The notes beneath the pieces were generated by a model. It was not told the DNA's origin, made no database searches, and saw nothing but the letters and a program-made list of their open reading frames with translations. A DNA stretch of 19,701 nucleotides from NCBI GenBank assembly GCA_018985225.1, contig JADGIF010000106.1, positions 1-19,701 on the forward strand, given 5' to 3'. Source of the DNA: Amoeboradix gromovi (lineage: Eukaryota; Sanchytriomycota; Sanchytriomycetes; Sanchytriales; Sanchytriaceae). The translations under genes and the position numbers were made by a program. This document shows positions 15,853-19,701 of the stretch, piece by piece (position 1 is the stretch's first letter; each line of letters begins with the position of its first letter).

Positions 15853-18800
15853 ATGTTGCGTTGTCATTGGAAAAACAAAATCCTGGTACTTGGCAGTGGT
15901 GGCATATCTATTGGTCAAGCTGGAGAATTTGATTACAGCGGTAGCCAAGCTATTAAGGCGCTAAAACAAGATGGTCATTCTACCGTTTTAATAAATGCTA
16001 ACATCGCCAGTATTCAATCGCAGTTGTGTGACCAAGTCTATTATTTACCAGTGAATAAAAGCTACGTTCTCAAAGTAATTGAAAAAGAGCGACCAGATGG
16101 AATTTTATTAAGTGTTGGTGGTCAAAGTGCTATGAATGTCGGCATTGAACTGCACGATGATAACGTGTTTTCAAAGTATAATATTAAGGTACTAGGTACT
16201 CCAATAAGCTCTATAAAAACAGCTGAAGATCGTGATTTATTCTCAAAAGCGCTTCAAGATATCAATATCCCTGTTGCACATAGCATTGCCTCTACTTCTG
16301 TTGCTGGTGCTATTTCAGCTGCTAATGAAATAAGCTATCCCGTCATTGTTCGATCTGCATTCTCTCTCGGTGGATTGGGTAGCGGTTTTGTTAATAATGA
16401 TCAGGAGTTAAGAGAGTTGGCCACTAAATCATTAACCACTTCTAAACAACTATTGATCGAAAAGTCTATGGTAGGATGGAAAGAAGTTGAGTACGAAGTT
16501 ATGAGGGATGTTAACGATAACACAATTTGTATTTGTAATATGGAAAACTTTGATCCACTTGGTGTTCACACGGGTGATTCAATCGTTGTATGTCCTAGCC
16601 AAACCCTAAACGATAAAGAGTACCAGATGCTTAGACAGGCTAGTATAGATATAGTTCGTAAAGTGGGTGTAGTTGGCGAGTGCAATGTCCAGTTTGCTTT
16701 AAATCCGAAAAAATACGAGTTCAAAGTGATAGAAATGAATCCGCGTCTAAGCAGATCCAGTGCACTAGCCAGCAAGGCAACAGGCTACCCTCTTGCATAT
16801 CTTAGTACCAAACTTGCAATGGGGCATTTGTTAACAGATTTAAAGAATCAGGTCACAAGGACAACCAGCGCTGGATTCGAGCCCAGTCTAGACTATGTTG
16901 TAGTAAAGTTCCCTAAATTTGATTTATCAAAGTTTCCCAAAGCAGTTAGAACTATTGGGTCACAAATGAAGGCAATTGGAGAAATAATGGCAATCGGAAG
17001 AACCTTTGAAGAAACCTTCCAGAAAGGATTGAGATGCCTCGGTTACAAAGGATTTGAAGTTCACGATATATCAGCAGCTATTCATGAGCAATTAAAAGTA
17101 AATAAGAAGAACTACTGGCGCTCAATCCTGAACACGCCGACAGACGAACGAGTACTAGCAATTGCTAATGCATTTCATCACGGCTTAAGCTGCGAGGAGA
17201 TTCATGAATACTCGAAAATCGATCTTTTTTTTTTGTACAAATTAGAAAACATTTACGAGATGGCATTGAAACTAGAGTCACCTCTAAATACTGATGATCT
17301 ACTGAATGCTAAGAAGTTGGGATTTAGTGATGAGCAAATAGCTAATTATCAAGGAAATACCCCCTCAGTTATCCGTGAGGCTCGAATTAAGAGCAAAATC
17401 ACACCATTTGTTAAAAGAATAGATACCTTGGCAAATGAGTTTCCAAGTGAAAATAACTACCTATATATGACATACAATGCTAGTAGCCATGATGTTCAAT
17501 TTAACGATCACGGTGTAATCGTACTTGGGAGCGGGGTATACCGAATTGGCAGCAGCTGTGAGTTTGACTGGTGTACTACTAATGCCCTAAGAAGTTTAAG
17601 AGACCTGAACCATAAAACTATAAGCATAAACAACAACCCAGAGACAGTCAGCACTGATTATGATGAAAGTGATAAATTGTATTTTGAAGAGTTAACCGTG
17701 GAGAGAATAATGGACATTTATGAATTAGAACAAAGCAAAGGCATTATAGTGAGTGTAGGAGGACAAATTCCTCAAAATATATGCATGGAGTTGGATAAAA
17801 ACAAATGTAAAATACTGGGAACGTTGCCAGAACAAATAAATAAGGCTGAAAGCAGGGACTTGTTCAGTGGCATTTTAGATAGACTGGGGATTAAGCAACC
17901 AAGCTGGCATTCTATAACAAATGAGAAAGATGCAATCAAGTTTTCACATAATAAATACCCAGTACTAGTGCGGCCTTCTTTTGTTCTTTCGGGGTCTAGT
18001 TTTAAGATCTGTAATAGTGACAGAGACTTGCTAGAATACTTGAAAACTGTAGACTATCGAAGTGGCGTAGTAATATCAGAATATCTTGAAGATAGTAAGG
18101 AAATTGACTTTGACGGAGTTGCGCAACATGGCAAACTAGCATGTTGGGCAATTAGTGAGCATATAGAACAAGCCGGTGTTCATAGCGGAGATGCATCACT
18201 GATACTGCCAAATACTTTGTCAGATGGAGTTAATAGAGAAATCGGGAATATAGCTCGAAAAATAGCCATGGAGCTACAAATATCTGGGCCGTTTAATATG
18301 CAAATTATACTTAAAGATAAGCAGCTTTTTGTCATCGAATGCAATGTGCGAGCTAGTAGGTCGTTTCCATATGTAAGTAAAACTGTAGGATTGGATTTTA
18401 TTAAAGTTGCAATAAGCGCGATAATGGACGAGTCTGAAGTAGGAGAAGTAAGAAAGAATTCAATTAAAGCATACTGCGTCAAAGTCCCACAATTCTCGTG
18501 GAACAGACTAACTGGTGCAGATGTATTGCTTGGTGTAGAAATGCAAAGTACAGGGGAAGTTGCAGCATATTCAGACACGATCATTGACGCTTTCAAAGTT
18601 GCGATGGAAAGCACTATATACTACAATAAACCTAAAAAGGGTATTTTCATTGGACAGGATAGTAGCAAAGATTTTCTTAATTTATTAAAATCAGCTGAAT
18701 TGTGCAGTGCATATTTGCCATTATATTCCATTGATGAAGTCTTAGTAGATGAGCTGGTTAGAAACTCTATTAATTGTACTCTGATATCTAAAAACGATTT

Positions 18801-18993
18801 GATAAACAAAACGGATTTGTGCTTATACTTTGGAGGGGAATCTAAAGGATATGAAATTAGGAGGTTATTTATTGACATGGGTATCGCTGTTATTAGCAAC
18901 GCTCAAATAAGCTACAAAGTAGCTCAGACTTTAAGTAAGGAAACCTTGGATATTAAGTCATGGCAAGAATGGACTGGATTCAAAAGAATGTGA
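15853..18993 (+). CDS. Carbamoyl-phosphate synthase large chain (Cpa2/CarB-like)
   Basis: 1046 aa, single exon. It makes carbamoyl phosphate from bicarbonate, 2 ATP and ammonia channelled from a separate glutaminase subunit, feeding arginine and/or pyrimidine synthesis. The duplicated synthase architecture is complete. The carboxyphosphate half runs from ILVLGSGGISIGQAGEFDYS at residue 10, with GWKEVEYEVMRD, GVHTGDSIVV, GECNVQFALNP and EMNPRLSRSSALASKATGYP near 295. The oligomerisation linker is about 400-545. The carbamate half starts at VLGSGVYRIGSSCEFDW near 555, with AGVHSGDASLILP and IECNVRASRSFPYVSKT. An MGS-like allosteric domain runs from about 930 to the end. The N-terminus is too short for a mitochondrial presequence, so a cytosolic enzyme is expected. 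No glutaminase, dihydroorotase or ATCase is fused, so it is not a CAD/Ura2 polyprotein; fungal arginine-specific Cpa2 fits best. The partner small subunit is not in the window. It stops at TGA. Confidence 0.93.
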   Translation: MLRCHWKNKILVLGSGGISIGQAGEFDYSGSQAIKALKQDGHSTVLINANIASIQSQLCDQVYYLPVNKSYVLKVIEKERPDGILLSVGGQSAMNVGIELHDDNVFSKYNIKVLGTPISSIKTAEDRDLFSKALQDINIPVAHSIASTSVAGAISAANEISYPVIVRSAFSLGGLGSGFVNNDQELRELATKSLTTSKQLLIEKSMVGWKEVEYEVMRDVNDNTICICNMENFDPLGVHTGDSIVVCPSQTLNDKEYQMLRQASIDIVRKVGVVGECNVQFALNPKKYEFKVIEMNPRLSRSSALASKATGYPLAYLSTKLAMGHLLTDLKNQVTRTTSAGFEPSLDYVVVKFPKFDLSKFPKAVRTIGSQMKAIGEIMAIGRTFEETFQKGLRCLGYKGFEVHDISAAIHEQLKVNKKNYWRSILNTPTDERVLAIANAFHHGLSCEEIHEYSKIDLFFLYKLENIYEMALKLESPLNTDDLLNAKKLGFSDEQIANYQGNTPSVIREARIKSKITPFVKRIDTLANEFPSENNYLYMTYNASSHDVQFNDHGVIVLGSGVYRIGSSCEFDWCTTNALRSLRDLNHKTISINNNPETVSTDYDESDKLYFEELTVERIMDIYELEQSKGIIVSVGGQIPQNICMELDKNKCKILGTLPEQINKAESRDLFSGILDRLGIKQPSWHSITNEKDAIKFSHNKYPVLVRPSFVLSGSSFKICNSDRDLLEYLKTVDYRSGVVISEYLEDSKEIDFDGVAQHGKLACWAISEHIEQAGVHSGDASLILPNTLSDGVNREIGNIARKIAMELQISGPFNMQIILKDKQLFVIECNVRASRSFPYVSKTVGLDFIKVAISAIMDESEVGEVRKNSIKAYCVKVPQFSWNRLTGADVLLGVEMQSTGEVAAYSDTIIDAFKVAMESTIYYNKPKKGIFIGQDSSKDFLNLLKSAELCSAYLPLYSIDEVLVDELVRNSINCTLISKNDLINKTDLCLYFGGESKGYEIRRLFIDMGIAVISNAQISYKVAQTLSKETLDIKSWQEWTGFKRM

Positions 18994-19411
18994 GTAAATA
19001 ATTTTTAGTCTTGTAAAATCACTGTCCAAGTCCTCTTTGAGACACACTTCTCTATGCCTTATCGCGTTTACATAAGCCTCTGAATTTAAGTTTCAGGTTA
19101 TTTTTTCTCGTATAAAGCTATACATTGAAAGAGTTAATCCTGCTTATCGTGTCTTTCCGTTCTCAGACTAGTTCATGCATGCCAAACTGCCTATTCTGCA
19201 TCTAATATTGATTTCTTAGAATTCATGAGCCCATTTGCAATTTATGAAAAGGAAAATTACAGGCTTTCATGCAGCTAAAACCCATTATTGTATTCATGAT
19301 TCCAAGTATTGCGAACATCAAAAATTATTTTTCCACCAATCAAACTGTAGTACAGTTATTGAAAGAACACCAATAGAAATACCCATATCCCGTTCACCTC
19401 CATCTGTTGTA
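18994..19411. other. Intergenic stretch with the promoter of the cysteine-rich gene
   Basis: AT-rich spacer. A plus-strand frame leading into the next gene is open from about 19235 (FMKRKITGFHAAKTH), but it lacks the look of a secreted-protein start and probably is leader sequence. No RNA gene or repeat seen. Confidence 0.4.
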
Positions 19412-19633
19412 ATGTTCAACATCGTTCTGATCCTTTTGGCAAGTGTACAGGCGAACTTCATTAATAACCCTAGGTGTACACCTAATCTTTGTACGGGATT
19501 CAAATGTCCCATTGACGCAATTAACGCTTGCGAAAAGAAACACGGCACCAAATATGGTTGTTTTGGTTGTATTGTTAATTGCCAGTTTCCGCTTATAAAC
19601 GAGAAAAAAGGAATTAAGTGCAGCTCGAAATAA
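19412..19633 (+). CDS. Small secreted cysteine-rich protein
   Basis: 73 aa from ATG 19412 to TAA. The first 15-17 residues (MFNIVLILLASVQANF) are a good signal peptide with cleavage after an Ala. The mature part of about 57 residues has eight cysteines (RC, LC, KC, AC, GC, GC, NC, KC) in the order C-x5-C-x4-C-x7-C-x10-C-x2-C-x3-C-x12-C, enough for four disulfides. It also has many lysines (ACEKKHGTKYGCFGCIVNC). The start at 19412 is preferred over upstream codons of the same open frame because it alone begins with the signal peptide. No known family is recognised. Small secreted cysteine-rich proteins are often effector or antimicrobial candidates, but nothing here shows a function. Confidence 0.6.
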   Translation: MFNIVLILLASVQANFINNPRCTPNLCTGFKCPIDAINACEKKHGTKYGCFGCIVNCQFPLINEKKGIKCSSK

Positions 19634-19701
19634 ATAAGATGATTTGATTAAACAATTTATTGCTTGTAATTCATTAATGCTAGACACTTAATCAGTGGTG
19701 C

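Noticed and set aside
1-19701. tRNA, rRNA or CRISPR-array signals
   Set aside because: No convincing tRNA B-box with a matching cloverleaf, no rRNA-like stretch, and no regularly spaced short repeats were found by eye.

Overview
The window looks like nuclear DNA from an AT-rich, gene-dense eukaryote, most likely an early-diverging fungus. Evidence: a two-bromodomain BET protein, an INO80-type actin-related protein (Arp8), a pericentrin/Spc110-type spindle-pole protein, a stand-alone eukaryotic carbamoyl-phosphate synthase large chain, a Ctr copper transporter, AATAAA sites after stop codons, intergenic gaps of 70-600 bases, and at least one very convincing ultra-short GT-AG intron (19 nt). 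A Cryptomycota/Rozella-like or microsporidia-allied lineage would fit, but that placement is inference.

Left third (1-7760), accessory and rearranged. It holds broken minus-strand ORFs (87-599 and 906-1790), a small dimeric-barrel protein (1885-2373), a Ctr copper transporter (2947-3378, minus) and a probable mitochondrial bL28 gene with a reading-frame break (3492-3816). It then carries a complete-looking 2.9 kb transposon (4087-7003) with near-perfect terminal inverted repeats and flanking TA. The transposon encodes an IS630/Tc1-mariner DD34E transposase and, directly behind it, a Fanzor1-type eukaryotic TnpB homologue (RNA-guided nuclease family). Next to it lies the 3' remnant of a second, different TnpB/Fanzor2-like gene (7120-7536, minus), whose 3' end appears twice in tandem. 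A ~94 bp direct repeat sits at both edges of this third (1-94 and 7660-7753).

Middle and right (8004-19633), ordinary chromosomal genes. In order: BET bromodomain protein (+), a possible small membrane protein (-), the PACT-domain spindle-pole protein (-), Arp8 (+, divergent from it), an unresolved small locus near 15000, a hidden spliced small gene (-) divergent from the carbamoyl-phosphate synthase (+), and a small secreted cysteine-rich protein (+).

The most interesting signals are the Fanzor-carrying IS630 element with its candidate guide-RNA region, the adjacent second TnpB relic, and a recurring pattern of reading-frame breaks. Several of these breaks can be resolved by GT-AG introns of only 16-34 nt, while others look like true indels.
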